From assembly GCA_022747635.1 (NCBI GenBank), contig JAKTNV010000009.1, forward strand, positions 69,338,407 to 69,402,406: a DNA stretch of 64,000 nt, read 5' to 3'. The position numbers were made by a program, and so were the translations under genes. The first letter of the stretch is position 1. Each line of letters opens with the position of its first letter. Source of the stretch: Hetaerina americana. Lineage: Eukaryota; Arthropoda; Insecta; Odonata; Calopterygidae. This document shows positions 22,850 to 33,919 of this stretch, one piece after another. The notes under the pieces were generated by a model that did not search any database, was not told the DNA's origin, and saw nothing but the letters and a program-made list of their open reading frames with translations.

Positions 22850-24000
22850 GCTTTTTCAGCGTATGATATTGGTGAAATCTTCTCGGGATTTACACCGGGC
22901 CAGGTTCTCCGTCTTCGCCGACGTTTCGATCAACGACTTACTCTTCTTCTTCAGGGTAATGTGCTTTTCCATACCTCTTCTCTTCCTCCTCCCAGCGAGT
23001 ACTTATTCAAATTCTTAACTGAGAATATGAAGAACTGTGGCCATTGGAAACCCTTAACTTTGGTTTTATTTTCGATCGCCGCCTTATCCTTACCCTATCT
23101 GCATGGATAAAGTGCCCGCTGATTGGTCCACAGATCATTTTATCGCTTTTTGCGTCCTACAAAGCTGGCTGTTTTTTCACTTCTCCTGGATACTTTTAGT
23201 GTAGGTTTTCACGTGTTACGGAGTTGGCAACTGGAATCTCTATTGACATTACTGCCTTGTAGCCGCATCTGAGTAACCTCCTTCGTCATTCGATCCAAAT
23301 AACATTACAAACGGTAAAGTTATTTCTATTTGCCCCATATTATTGCATAGTTACGGCTACTATTCCTTGCGACTGCTAACTTAAGAGGTTGTCCTAACCT
23401 GATATGCATCCAGCGTTCCTTCAACCTTGAACCAATGGTGCGGTCTGTCTCACCCACGAAAATTCCGCCGCAATTTAAGGAAATTCAATTGCAAGCCGGT
23501 GTTTTATGACCAATCTTTTACTCTTAATTAGTACCTCCTGATGTTTGCCGGTGGTTTGTGCACCGCTTTGATATTCTGGCTTTGGATAATTTTGGAGATT
23601 TTCTCTTATACGGTTGAGATGTACGGAGGGCTGACCCTGGTCTTCGATTTATCCTTTATTTTTTTCCGTCTGCCTTCTCTTCGGCTCGGCAGACCTTTTT
23701 TACAGAGAGATCTGCTGTCTGATGTGCCCCATTCTTTCTGAAGGTCTTTCTAAGAATTTAATTCTTCCTAATGGACTACCTTGTCTGCTAAGGATCTGGC
23801 TGTGAGCACTATTGATGGCGCTACTGCGAAGACATTTCTCCGAAAATATTGAGTTTGTGCAAACCTCCCTCCAATTCTGATTCCCTAAGAAAGCCCTTCT
23901 TTCTGTCTCTTTTAAGTTGGATGGTGCATTGTCCTCTGGTTTTTCATATGGCACCTTCGTTTTATAAACGTATTTCTTGCATCTCTAAGTGTGCCAAATG
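22850..24000 (-). mobile_element. Penelope-like element remnant (connector, GIY-YIG endonuclease, 3' tail)
   Basis: On the minus strand the reading passes, with frameshifts and stops, through PPYISTV...EKISKIIQSQNIK (about 23640-23580), VHKPPANIRR (about 23560-23535), CGGIFVGETDRTIGSRLKER (about 23470-23410) and WMHIRLGQP. This is the order in Penelope-like proteins: a conserved LPY connector, a KPP linker, then a GIY-YIG endonuclease whose second motif is Y/F-V-G-E-T-x-R-x-I. About 430 bp downstream, at 22955-22915, is the CTGAAGA...GAAACGTC terminal block. The reverse transcriptase palm is not recognisable, so it is 5'-truncated or badly decayed. The outer limits are approximate. Confidence 0.75.
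22912..22957 (-). ncRNA. Degenerate hammerhead-like terminal motif of the Penelope-like element
   Basis: The minus strand reads CCTGAAGAAGAAGAG, then GTCGTTGATCGAAACGTCGGCG. It keeps the CUGANGA and GAAA blocks and an ACGU palindrome with a C at the usual cleavage site, as in copies A and B. Stem II pairing is poor and stem I shows only about two pairs (CC/GG), so I regard it as decayed. Its value is that it sits downstream of a recognisable GIY-YIG segment and so ties the motif to Penelope-like elements. Confidence 0.4.
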
Positions 24001-24850
24001 CACATTTTGCTTTATGGAATTCTATATGATTTTTGACTTTTTTCTTCGCATATATTATATTATCCCTCCCTTTAAAATTGAATATGTATTGATATCGCCC
24101 GGATAACGATATCAAAGACTGTTTTATTGCCTAGGTAAATTTACCAATGTGCCAAGTACCTGATCCATATAAGTTATATTCATATGCTGCTTCTTAGTTT
24201 ATAACCTTCAACTGACATACACGTTGGCGCTCATCATGGACGATCTCTCAAGCAGATCCATTTTGACTTTCATGCCCACCATACTTCTTTCATCTTGCAC
24301 CGCACCACTTCATGAGTAGCACGAAGCTTGCCTGTAAATTCTCTTTCCTTGAAACGTGGCTTTTGGTTATCTGCTCATTAATTTGGTCCTCTGATGTCGG
24401 TATGTTCCCAACACAACGCCTTATTTGAATTTATTACCCATAATTCCTTTCTCGTATCGTGCCATGAAGTGCTCTTGCGCCTAAGGTATCCTTATCTGTT
24501 TCAAGTTTATTCTCTTTCTGTATCTTAACTTGCTGCTAAATATACTTTTATTAACTACATAGATCCTCTATATCGTACTTTGAATGGTATATAGATATTT
24601 TTTATCCCCGCTCTATTAATTTCATTATTACGTCCCTCATCTTTATACATCTTCATTCCACACGTGTAATAACACGCCTACTTGATCCCCTTTCATTGTT
24701 TCGGATAGTACGAAAACGAGAACGAGATAATACCTTTTCATTTAGTTTAATTCATTGAAAAGTTTTTCATTTTTCTTAATGGGTGTAGTTTAGCATAATT
24801 CTATATTTTTTTTCTCTGGCTTTCTCGAAGAATTTGGGGAAACCTTTGAT
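24001..24850. other. Anonymous AT-rich sequence
   Basis: May include upstream parts of the Penelope-like element, but I could not recognise reverse transcriptase motifs on the minus strand. Confidence 0.35.
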
Positions 24851-25510
24851 AAAGCAGTTTGCCCATCGACAGGCGGGTTCTTCCCTTTAGGCATCGCCCT
24901 CCTGTGTGCCTCGTACCCCATTTTTCCATCCCCCATGTTTCCTTCCCTTCTACCACCGCCGCTTTCTCCTCCCACGCATCCCTCTCCCACTATGTACTTG
25001 CATTTCCTACCTGTGGACTGTCAAATCTTGAACGACAGTGGCGCCTACAGCGTGGACGTGCCAAATGGACTCAACCCGACGCGGCTCCCCATCCGACGAG
25101 AAGACGTCACGCACCAATTACGTAAACTTAGAAGGGCACGCCCCTGCGGGAGGGAGACATCACGGAACGCCCACCTTGGCTCATTTGTTTCCGCCGAGGA
25201 GACGAATGGGGTGGGGGGAGAGAGAGAGAGAGAGAGAAGAAAGAGCAGACGCCATGGCCATCGCGACTGGCCGGCCGTTTTAAGCAAATTAAGGGGAGCG
25301 AATCTCGTGTAATTGGATCACGCGTCACGATTGCGAAGCAAGGCATTGCCCGTCTTAATGATTTTGGGACCGCCATTGAGGGTCAGCGTGAGGGATCGGT
25401 AGCGGTAATGTGGTCATAAGGTTCTCCGACGGCTTGGATTACTTTTCTCCTCCGCGACCAAAGGGGAGGAATGATGACTTTCTCGGCCTTGGAAAAGGGA
25501 CGTTGTCATA
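24850..25510. other. GC/CT-rich island with (GA)n tract
   Basis: A pyrimidine-rich segment (24890-24990) is followed by CpG-rich DNA and a (GA)n run at about 25218-25240. A GACGTCAC half-palindrome lies at 25103-25110. Five overlapping frames of 80-125 codons on both strands are compositional. Confidence 0.5.
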
Positions 25511-26630
25511 TAACTTGCATGTATTAAGTTATTAACAGGAGAATATCTTTTCTTAAAAATTTCGTTTCAATAAATAAAAAATTTAAATAAAAATAAAATG
25601 GTAAGGGTCTCTAAATGAGATTTTTAGAAACCTCAAACCTCCGCCATTGAATTAAAAACGCTGTCAATCTTGGGTGTTTTCTTTGGAATCTACTAGACAG
25701 CTCTAATTTTATGCATTAGAGCTGCGTGTCCTATCCTCAGAGGTCTTCCTACAACATCTTCCCTTCTGTTTTCATTATTTGACGATGGCCAAGGTGATAC
25801 ATCGGGCTTAGTGCCCTATAAATTATTGCATTCTTAGATTTGCAGTCTTTCCACGACCGCAGGCATTGGTCTTGCATAATATTTTAAACTTGTCCCCCAT
25901 ATCCTTCGAAGTCATATTTTCTAAATCTACCGGTGCTCTGTCATATGCAGTGCTTCCCTTGCTGCTACGTTCGCTGTCGCGTTAGTTTCAAATCCCATGT
26001 AACCTATACACCATGTGAACTTATTTGATATTACGGTAACTCAATTACATTTTAGACGGTCTAAGGTCACAGGAACTTCCTGCAATGTTGCACCAACCGG
26101 AGCGTAACGCACTCAAATACGTACTGCTCAAGGTGCGTCTTGGACATACCCAAATAGAACTGGCAGGAAAGTTCTTCCTGATTAGACAGCAGCTATTGAC
26201 AACCAATTTCTAGAAAAATACAAAGGTATTCAAGAAAATTACAGTTGTTGTGATTTACGAATAAAAGATAAGAACATTTTTATGGTGTCACACAAATAAA
26301 AAACTCAATTACAACGACAGGGGATATCAGGAAATTAAACCCCCTTGTACATCTACAGAAAAACAATTTTCGGACTGCTAATGTCACAAAACTCAACGTC
26401 GATTTCGGTAGAATGGGTAAATATACTTCAATTCAGTTAAAGAGAAGGTAAAGTTTTACTAAGTCATAGTGAATAAATATAAAAAACCTAATACCCAGCT
26501 GAACTAAAGGTTTGATTTTTCTCCATCCAACACGAAACCATAAGAAATAAAGGTAAAGCAGGTAGTTTAGGTTTTAACATTTCATTCGTAATGTTTTCTA
26601 ATTTGTTTGTATATATACAGATATGTATAT
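25511..26630. other. Anonymous AT-rich sequence
   Basis: No recognisable feature. Confidence 0.4.
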
Positions 26631-26635
26631 ATGCA

Positions 26636-26695
<60 letters not shown>

Positions 26696-26700
26696 TATAT
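26636..26700. repeat. (AT)n microsatellite
   Basis: About 60 bp of AT dinucleotides flanked by ATGCAT units on both sides. The Y/I-alternating minus frame across it is an artefact. Confidence 0.97.
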
Positions 26701-27300
26701 GTACGAGTATACCTTTATAACCGAAAGCGCATAGTTTGAAGATTAGATCAGGTAAAGCAACCCTTCCACGAGAAGAGACATTTTCCAAATGAGTAAGTAT
26801 CAGTAATATTACAAACCTGTGTTACAAAATGTTAAATTGCTAAGCTTTAAGCACCGTGTATAAGTAACATGCTTAAATTTCAACCTCTACCAAATAGCTT
26901 TTCTCGATTGCGTAGAGATATATTTTATTCTTATCTATTGTTGACCATATAATGTGGTGGAAATGCTTTCAAAAGTTTAAATGAGGCATATCTTCCGTTT
27001 GTCACTGCTATTTGAGTGAAACAAATTTTTCATGGCTCCTGTCTTGTGTGGCTCTCTGCCATACATCCTAGCAGTGGCTTAAGCAAGAAAATAAACTTAC
27101 ACATTAAACTTACAAAAGTCTTGAATAATTATTCTTAATTAGGAAACAATATCAGTAACTGAATTTATTATCATGACCGCTGCAATGCAAAAATAGCGTT
27201 GTTGGCGCTTACTTCATGTTGCTACCACACATAACGCTACATCCAATGACTAAGGATAGTTTTTCCACCAAAATGAACCCCATTATCTTAGATCTAAGAG
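26701..27300. other. Anonymous AT-rich sequence
   Basis: No recognisable feature. Confidence 0.4.
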
Positions 27301-27640
27301 GCTGAGTCACTTAGCAGCCCGTGTGCTCGGTTCCCCTAAGCCCTCCATTCCTCGGCCATCTCCTGTCTTTGCTTTCGGGAGCAAGAAAGATGGAAGCTTT
27401 AATGTTCGCTCGAAATCCTGAGAGTGAGATAAGTGGCTATCGATTCCCGGATCGACTTTTCTTGTATCGCAGTGGGTGTTCCCCCGTGGCATTTCCTTGG
27501 ACACATGGGAAGGAGGTGACAATACACACACGCACTTGGAGCCCTCAAGTGCGTTCTTGAGAGGCGGTGGCCGTCTCCGGCTTCTTTGCGCCGCTCCTTA
27601 ATAGACGTTTCGATCGTCACTTACCCCCCCGCAGTGCTTC
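27300..27640. other. GC-rich island
   Basis: GC-rich patch with short frames on both strands; a C7 run lies at about 27624-27631. GATCGAAACGTC is present on the minus strand (about 27604-27615), but no CTGANGA partner lies upstream of it. Confidence 0.4.
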
Positions 27641-29751
27641 ACAATGTCAGCTTTCTCGGAAGGAACATACCTTCTTCCTTTTTCTTCTCACATTCACAAA
27701 AAATAGATGCTTTGGAGGTTATTGCAAAGGGAAAAGGGCTTTCAGTATAAATGGGATGAGCACAAAATAATTTAGTACTACAATCTTTTCCTAAACATAC
27801 TCCTTTTCTTACTACAGGTTCAGAAAACACTCAATGGTAAACTTCTTTCATATCTTTATTGATGATCTAAATGTATCATACTAATTTTTTCAAAGTCATC
27901 CAAGAAAATCTACAGATTTTAGTCAGTTTAATTTTTGCAGATGGTTTTGGTAACTTCATTTCGTTCGTTTAAAAAAATTGCAGGTTAATTTATTATTAAT
28001 AGATTTGAACTTTGAATCAAACAATTGACAACTTTATGTCAATAACTTTGGGATTATAGCTTTCATACACGTTTAGGTACTATTAAATTTTACCAGAGAT
28101 CGGCACCTAGTTTGAAAATTTTAAATTTGTAAAGTAACCAGCCATTTGTCATTTATTAAAATGATCGTTAAAACTTTGAAATGAGCTACCATTGTTGAAA
28201 TTCAGAGTATTTAGTACTGTTAATCTAATGCTTCACACGAAACAAGCAAATTCGATTTAATATTAAAATACATGATTTCAAACCGTTTAAAACAGGTGGA
28301 AATGTTTTCCCGTTCAGATATTAAGATTTTGAGTATTACGTGTGCAATCAATAACAAAATAGAACTATTTAGAAATAGATGCAATTTAGAACAGGTTGAA
28401 TTAAGGTATAAAATAATTAGACATTGTTAAACGAAGAAGGAAATGCTTGTTGGACTAGTACGAACGCCACAGTGGACAGCATTAGCTCTGACGTCTCTTA
28501 ATAGAAAATGACAGGTTGTGCTTTCAGTCTCCACAATAAATTTCAAACTTGACATTAACTCCCATAATTTTTAAACTAAGAAATGTGTTTTTATAGATAC
28601 AGTCTTGGTTATGAGACTGTTCAAATCTCGTCATTGAATCATACATAGATGCAATTCTTTTTTTACTTCCAGAGTTAGGCCGGAAGCTACCACCTCTAGG
28701 TGCGTTTAATGTCGCAGTCCTGACCCTACCCACGTAATCTTCCTCAGGGGGGCAGTATTAACCCTGGAGAAAAATAGAATGGAGGGAAACAGTAACCGCC
28801 ATGCCAATGGCATCCGTGGTGGTCTTACTTACCCCCTATATCGGCTACCACGGGGACCTATTCGTTGCTTTGCCATTGAGGGTATTATTGGGAACATTCA
28901 AGGAAAATTGACCTTTCAAAATTATTATCCCCTTTTTTTCAAATATTTGTTTAATTTTCATATTTTGCCTTGTTTAAATCATGCGGTACTGTGTGCAATT
29001 ATTTTCCATTGATTATGAGTATATTTAGGCATATTTGCTATGCTGTAGCAAATTATAAGGTAAGTTTTATCAAAGCAAGCCGAGGTAATTTTATTTTATT
29101 ATTACTTTCATAAGAGATAGGGAGAGCTATATTAAGGGAATAAAAGTAATTATTTACTAAACAAAAGAATAAAACAAATTCAGAATGATCGCCCTTTCCA
29201 CACTCTTAATTGAAGAAGCTCAATCTAAAAATTTTCATCCATTTTCCCAGGGATTCCTCTTTTTATTTTATAGAAACCTTTACACTCTGATCTTAAAGAT
29301 CATTTTCACCCACGACCATTAAAGGAAATTTCTTCTTTCATTTATTTAATAACTCTTAGTGAATGGGAATGTTTATATTAATAAAAATTAATATGTAAAG
29401 AGAAAATCATCTTTTTCCCCATTTAGCTTAGGTAAATTTCTTTCCCGGAATCCTGGCCAAAATTAAATAACACTAATTAATGGCCTCACAGTTCCCTTCA
29501 ATATATGCAAAAAGGTTATATTAGAGTCATATGATATTCTATCTTCGTAAAACAAGGCTTCTTTTTTTTAGGTAGGGAAGGGATTTATTTTACCCCTTGG
29601 CTAATTTCGATTAAATTTCAAAAATGGGAATCCACAATTTACCTAGTCATAAGCCACGCACCATGCAATAAAAGTTACCTACCATCAGGTTCAAGGAAAA
29701 TACCCCCCTCTCTATGCTCAAAGGATGTAGTCAATCGTCAAGACTATAATA
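27641..29751. other. Anonymous AT-rich sequence with an unidentified GC-richer patch
   Basis: A GC-richer patch at about 28670-28890 (runs of G, CCACC, TACCCCC) might be a decayed repeat, but I cannot assign it. The rest is AT-rich without recognisable content. Confidence 0.35.
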
Positions 29752-30047
29752 CAGGGTGGCGCAGAATTGTTCCCTGATTTGACGGGTGAATTGTAAAAAA
29801 AACAGCCAAGATAATTTATAAAATATTTATTTCTGAAAATTAATTTTAATGACATTTTTATTTCATTAGGTTTTAAAAATTATTTCATCCAGCTGATGAC
29901 CTCGGTGAGTGATGAACCTGTTGAGTCGTTCAAAAAAGTTTTCGAAAACTATTCTCAGCATATCATGTGTTATTCCAGCGATGACATATGTGAATACCCT
30001 CTTAGGACTTTTAAAGATCCTTGTTCGAACTTTGTAAACCTAAGCAT

Positions 30048-30341
30048 TTAGATATCTCCAAAGATAAAAGCACATTGACTCAAATCCAGGGAGCGAGGGG
30101 GCCATGGAACATCCACTCGTAATGAGATCAGGCGGCCGGGATATTGTTCTTGCAGGATTTGCAATGAACGACAGGTGGTCAAAGCCGTGGCACCATCTTG
30201 TTGAAACCAAAAGGCTTCCGTATCATATTTTTCCCCATTATCTTCCATTTTGGGGAGAAAAAAGTTCTCCAGAATCTGACAATAGCACGCAGAGTGCAAG
30301 GTAACAGTTGGACTTTGAGATTCAAAATACATAAGGCCCAA
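30048..30341 (-). pseudogene. DDE_3-type transposase, catalytic C-terminal half, broken
   Basis: The frame includes FWFQQDGATALTT, the block holding the second catalytic Asp (QQDGATAHTA in the family). It then reads PGRLISLRVDVPWPPRSLDL and SQCAFIFGDI, equivalent to PGRLIS-RGD-V-WPPRSPDL and S-CDFFLWGYL. The Asp normally following Cys in the last block is Ala here, so the third catalytic residue appears lost. The frame ends early. Upstream pieces at 30832-30626 (RTPENI-like, AAALGISPRMAR) belong to the same ancestral gene in other frames. Confidence 0.75.
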
Positions 30342-30576
30342 TAAGGCCTTTGGAGGACACAGCGCACCAAACTGTCACTTCGAGGCTAGGAAGAGATCTT
30401 GGGTGAAGTTCGCGAGAGCTGCTAGTCGCCCAGTAACCAAAATTTTATTAATTAACTGGTCCGGATAGGTAGAAATGCACTTCATCGTTAAGTCACAGAA
30501 TAAAGTTGGGTTGCAAAGCGGTTAAGATTGTCTTGCAAGTATCTGTAGGTTTCACCCAGTCTGTTGAACACAATTC

Positions 30577-30832
30577 TTAAACAACCATAATCTCGTAGGA
30601 GTGTAAGTGAAGGTCACAGTTAAATTTACCTTGCCATTCTGGGCGATATTCCAAGAGCAGCAGCAAGTTTCCACGCAAAGCACGATGGAGACTGTTCAAT
30701 GGACGCTCTCCCTGCCACGATGTTTTCAGGTGTCCAAACACTTTTAGGTAATCCAGCTGGTTTTCTAGGAAGTGCATATCCTTTCGCTAATAATCCGTTT
30801 CCTAATGGTTTTAGCATCAGGAACCCTGCCAT
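30577..30832 (-). pseudogene. N-terminal helix-turn-helix part of the same transposase
   Basis: Minus-strand text in two frames: PRKPAGLPKSVWTPENIVAG (the usual linker is GRP-x-SVRTPENI), then WKLAAALGISPRMAR, a typical second helix-turn-helix, and LHSYEIMVV, which resembles the family's LHxYPYKI/MxxVQ. It lies upstream of the catalytic fragment in the right order, separated by frameshifts. Confidence 0.65.
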
Positions 30833-31341
30833 GACGATTCAAACCGAACCGCCTACGAAATGTCCTCTGCGTCGCCACCACACTGTCATTGTTTTTAAAG
30901 AACATATCTATGGCAAATCCTTCATACTTACCAGATCAATGGTAATTACAAAAAATGGCCATGTTTTTCCCAGATAACGCAACTACTCTCAGTCCGCTTA
31001 TTCACTTGCACGCTCTTCAATGATTTTTTAAAACTAGGGAGTTCATTCTGCTCCACCCTGTACATAAAAAAAATATTTTAAGCCTTCGTGGACGTTCCTA
31101 ATAAATCATAGTGACTAATTATTTATTAAATGAGTGACAATGGAAGAAAAAATAGTATACAAAGAAAAATTAGCAATCAACAATTGATACTCAGAGTATC
31201 CTACAACTTCCACGAATCCTTGCGCACTAAACTTAACGATTATTTCCTCTTTCTGGCTCTACCCCCCTTCCATTTCCCGAAACTTTCTTCAATTCCATTT
31301 TATAGGTAAATTGGTAAGTTAAGACGTTCTAATACTCCATA

Positions 31342-32566
31342 CAAGGTCTGTTCAAAAGCTATCGTGACTCTTGTGTTTTCTCAAAAAGTATTTATTTATT
31401 CATAAATATCTATTTTGTCCGCCCCTTCTTCTTCTTCTTTATCTCGTCAATCGTAGCGTAGCGTCGTCCTTTCATGAGCCTCTTCAGTTTCGGGAACAAG
31501 AAAACGTCACTGGAGGGCAGATCTGGGGAATACGGTGACTGCGGCATCATTGGTGTGTTGTTTTTTGCCAAAAATTTGCGCACAAGCAACGATGTGTCAG
31601 CAGGGGCGTTGTCATGGTGCAAAAGCCAATTATTGTTCTTAAAAAAATCCGGGCGTTTGTGGCGGATTGCTTCGCGCATAACTTGCGGGCAATTACCGTT
31701 CTACCCTGTGGCAATAACTCATGATGCACCACGCCCCTGCAATCAAAGAAAACTGTAAGCAAAACTTGCACATTCGACTTGCACTTCGCACTTGGCGCGC
31801 TTTTTTCGGTCTTGGCTCGTGCTGCAGCTTCCATTGGGATGATAGGGTGTTTGGGAGTTTTCACGTCATAACCATAAACCCATGATTCGTTACCAGTTAT
31901 GACCCTCTGGAGCAAATTTGGGTCGTCGTGGACAGAGTCCAACTCCTCATTACCAATATTAATGCGTCGCTGTTTTTGGTCGAAATTGATCAATTTTGGT
32001 ACGAATTTCGCGGCGACCCGTATCATGCCCAAATAATTGGTAAAAATAGAATGGCACGATCCAATCGATATGTTTAGATCTTTTGAAACTCAACCTCTAA
32101 CGGTGATTCGACGATTGGCTAATACTATTTTCTTCACTTCATCAATGTTTTCGTCGTTGTTGACGTGTTCAGGCGTCCGGCACGCTCTTCGTCGTTCACA
32201 TCTTCTCGGCCCTCTGAGAACATTTTGTACTACCGATAAGCGTGACTTTGGTCCAAGATAGCTTCTCCATATGCCACAGTCAACATTCGGAATGCGTACG
32301 CACACTTAATTTTGTTTTTCATGCAAAATTTGATACAAATCCTTTGCTTCATTTTTTGGAACAGGCAAAAATCGAAGACAAGCCAAAACACGTGAAAGCA
32401 AAACAGCTGTCAGCTGTCAAACGATTAACTGAACATTCTAAATGGCCGAACTCTTCGAAATAAGTTAGAGACATAGGTAGCAACATAGAGCCACAAAAAA
32501 ATTCAAAATCAAATATATATATTCCGCGAAAATTAAAAACTCGTGATACTTTTGTAGCAGACCTCG
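31342..32566 (-). mobile_element. Mariner-like element copy M-A (1225 bp, decayed)
   Basis: Flanked by TA on both sides (31340-31341 and 32567-32568). Imperfect inverted ends: CAAGGTCTGTTCAAAAGCTA at 31342, and CGAGGTCTGCTACAAAAGTA read from 32566. A mariner transposase is encoded on the minus strand in at least three broken frames: 32305-32090, 32032-31547 and 31679-31410. It is homologous to M-B (53683-54985) and M-C (55354-55992), all in one orientation. The right flank (from 32567) is a non-LTR fragment also found beside M-B. Confidence 0.88.
31410..32305 (-). pseudogene. Mariner transposase pseudogene (M-A)
   Basis: Pieces in order: the second helix-turn-helix ENIDEVKKIVLANRRITVRG near 32150-32090; VITGNESWVYGYD, where the family has TGDE and the first catalytic Asp is Asn; VVHHELLPQG; HHDNAPADTSLLVRKFLAKN, holding the second Asp; and YSPDLPSSDVFLFPKLKRLM, holding the third Asp with mariner-type spacing (34 residues between). 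A frameshift lies between 31547 and 31679. Normal length is about 345 residues. The element is non-functional. Confidence 0.85.
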
Positions 32567-33310
32567 TATTCTACTTCAATCTGTTACATTGCTTCGTACC
32601 TTACCTTTTTATCACCTTTGTAACTCATAATTATCCCTCTTCCAGACTTTTCCTGGCTGCCTATCTACTCATCTTAGCCGAAGTCAACCTTTCAGCTCCG
32701 CGTTCATCAGTCATCACCAACAGAATACAAAATTATCACATTGGTGGCAGAAGAAGATCTAGTGACTGACAATTGAGTTGGAGTATACCTGAAGTAACAC
32801 CTGAAGTAACACCTGACAAGAGAACACTACTGCATTTGAGCTAACTCCATCTATCACTACTCTTTGCACCCTACCATTCAAAAAGTCTTTAATCCAACCC
32901 CGGATATTTTTATCAATGCGATATACTTTTAGTTTTGCGAGCAGTTTACTGTGAGGTACTTTGTCGAAGGCTTTCTTAAAATCTAGAAAAGGTACGTCCA
33001 CTGGAACATTGCTCTCTCCCGAAGTAAGAATATTATGAAAAAAAAGCACAAGATGTTTGCCGCAGGGTCTACCTTTTCGGAAACCGTTCTGATTTTTCAT
33101 TAATAACTTCTGCTTAACGTGGTGTCTCACGATCGAACTAGCAACGGCATGTTCCATACCCTTGCACGAAATGGATGTGAGGGGAAAGAAGGCTGTAATT
33201 GCTTGGTTCCTCCTTGCATCTGTTTTTAAATATTGGTGTCATGTTAGCCGTTTTCCCATCTCTGGGACCCTTTTGATCTACCAGAGACTTCTTAAATATG
33301 ATTTCTTTTT
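32567..33310 (-). pseudogene. Non-LTR retrotransposon reverse transcriptase remnant (L1)
   Basis: Minus-strand reading from about 33290 gives KTANMTPIFKNRCKEEPSNY, then (33157-32759) NQNGFRKGRPCGK, DVPFLDFKKAFDKVPHSKLL and IRGWIKDFLNGRVQRVVIDG. This is the classic palm order of CR1/Jockey-like LINEs (GFRxGRSC; LDFxKAFDxVPH; WIxxFLxGRxQ.V). The next block, TSGVPQGS, is interrupted after TSGV. At that point a 12-bp unit (32787-32798) is tandemly repeated (32799-32810). The FADD motif is absent. The rest down to 32567 is shared with 54986-55345. Confidence 0.88.
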
Positions 33311-33919
33311 ACGGTGTAATTTCCGAAGCTAGATTTAATATTCATAGCGTTGATATCAAGGTCAATTAGTTTTAGATACGCGATCAAATGTTCAGTTTAT
33401 CTAGGATCGAGGCTTTCTGGAGTGATACGCAGATGCTGCAGTAAATATGCTAGTATTAAAAGGCAAAAATAGCATATCAAGTAAAAAAGAGAGGGAATGA
33501 ATATCAAAGCACATATTATCACGGCGAAAGAGAAATCAAATACACTCAGATTTGAAATAATTTCGCCGCTATGGAAAAAATTGTTAGACAAAAGCATAAA
33601 TGTTCCATATAGCGGGCTACCTCGAATCGAGCGGTTGATCATCTTATCTCGTTGAAGGATTAGGCATTTGTGCCGAAATACTAGAAATCCGTTTTCTATC
33701 TTTCATTTTTTTTTCAGTTGTACCATTCACGCGGACTTGGGTGTTTGCGTTGTACATGCGTGCGCTTGTGGTGTGGAACATGTTTGTTTGGCGGGGACTC
33801 GTAACTTTGGAATTCCAAAGTCAACCCGGACTTTATAACATTTTAGTAAAAGAGTGGCAGAATGGCCGTAATGTAAAGTGAAGTTTGTTTGGAGGGATGA
33901 CACGTCATACCAAAGTGAA
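33311..33919. other. Anonymous AT-rich sequence
   Basis: May hold further decayed non-LTR sequence next to 33310; nothing recognisable. Confidence 0.35.

Larger units (their letters stand above)
29752..31060 (-). mobile_element. Decayed Tc1/mariner-superfamily element, 1309 bp
   Basis: The ends are imperfect inverted repeats beginning CAGGGTGGCGCAGAAT (29752) and, on the other strand, CAGGGTGGAGCAGAAT (31060). Both are flanked by TA (29750-29751 and 31061-31062). The length fits a single-ORF element. The interior holds transposase remnants on the minus strand: a helix-turn-helix/linker part (30832-30577) and a catalytic part (30341-30048). These resemble the insect family with a DUF4817-type N-terminus and a DDE_3 catalytic domain rather than the mariners elsewhere in this window. 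Confidence 0.85.

Noticed and set aside
27600..27618. GATCGAAACGTC on the minus strand
   Set aside because: No core partner block and no pairing stems.
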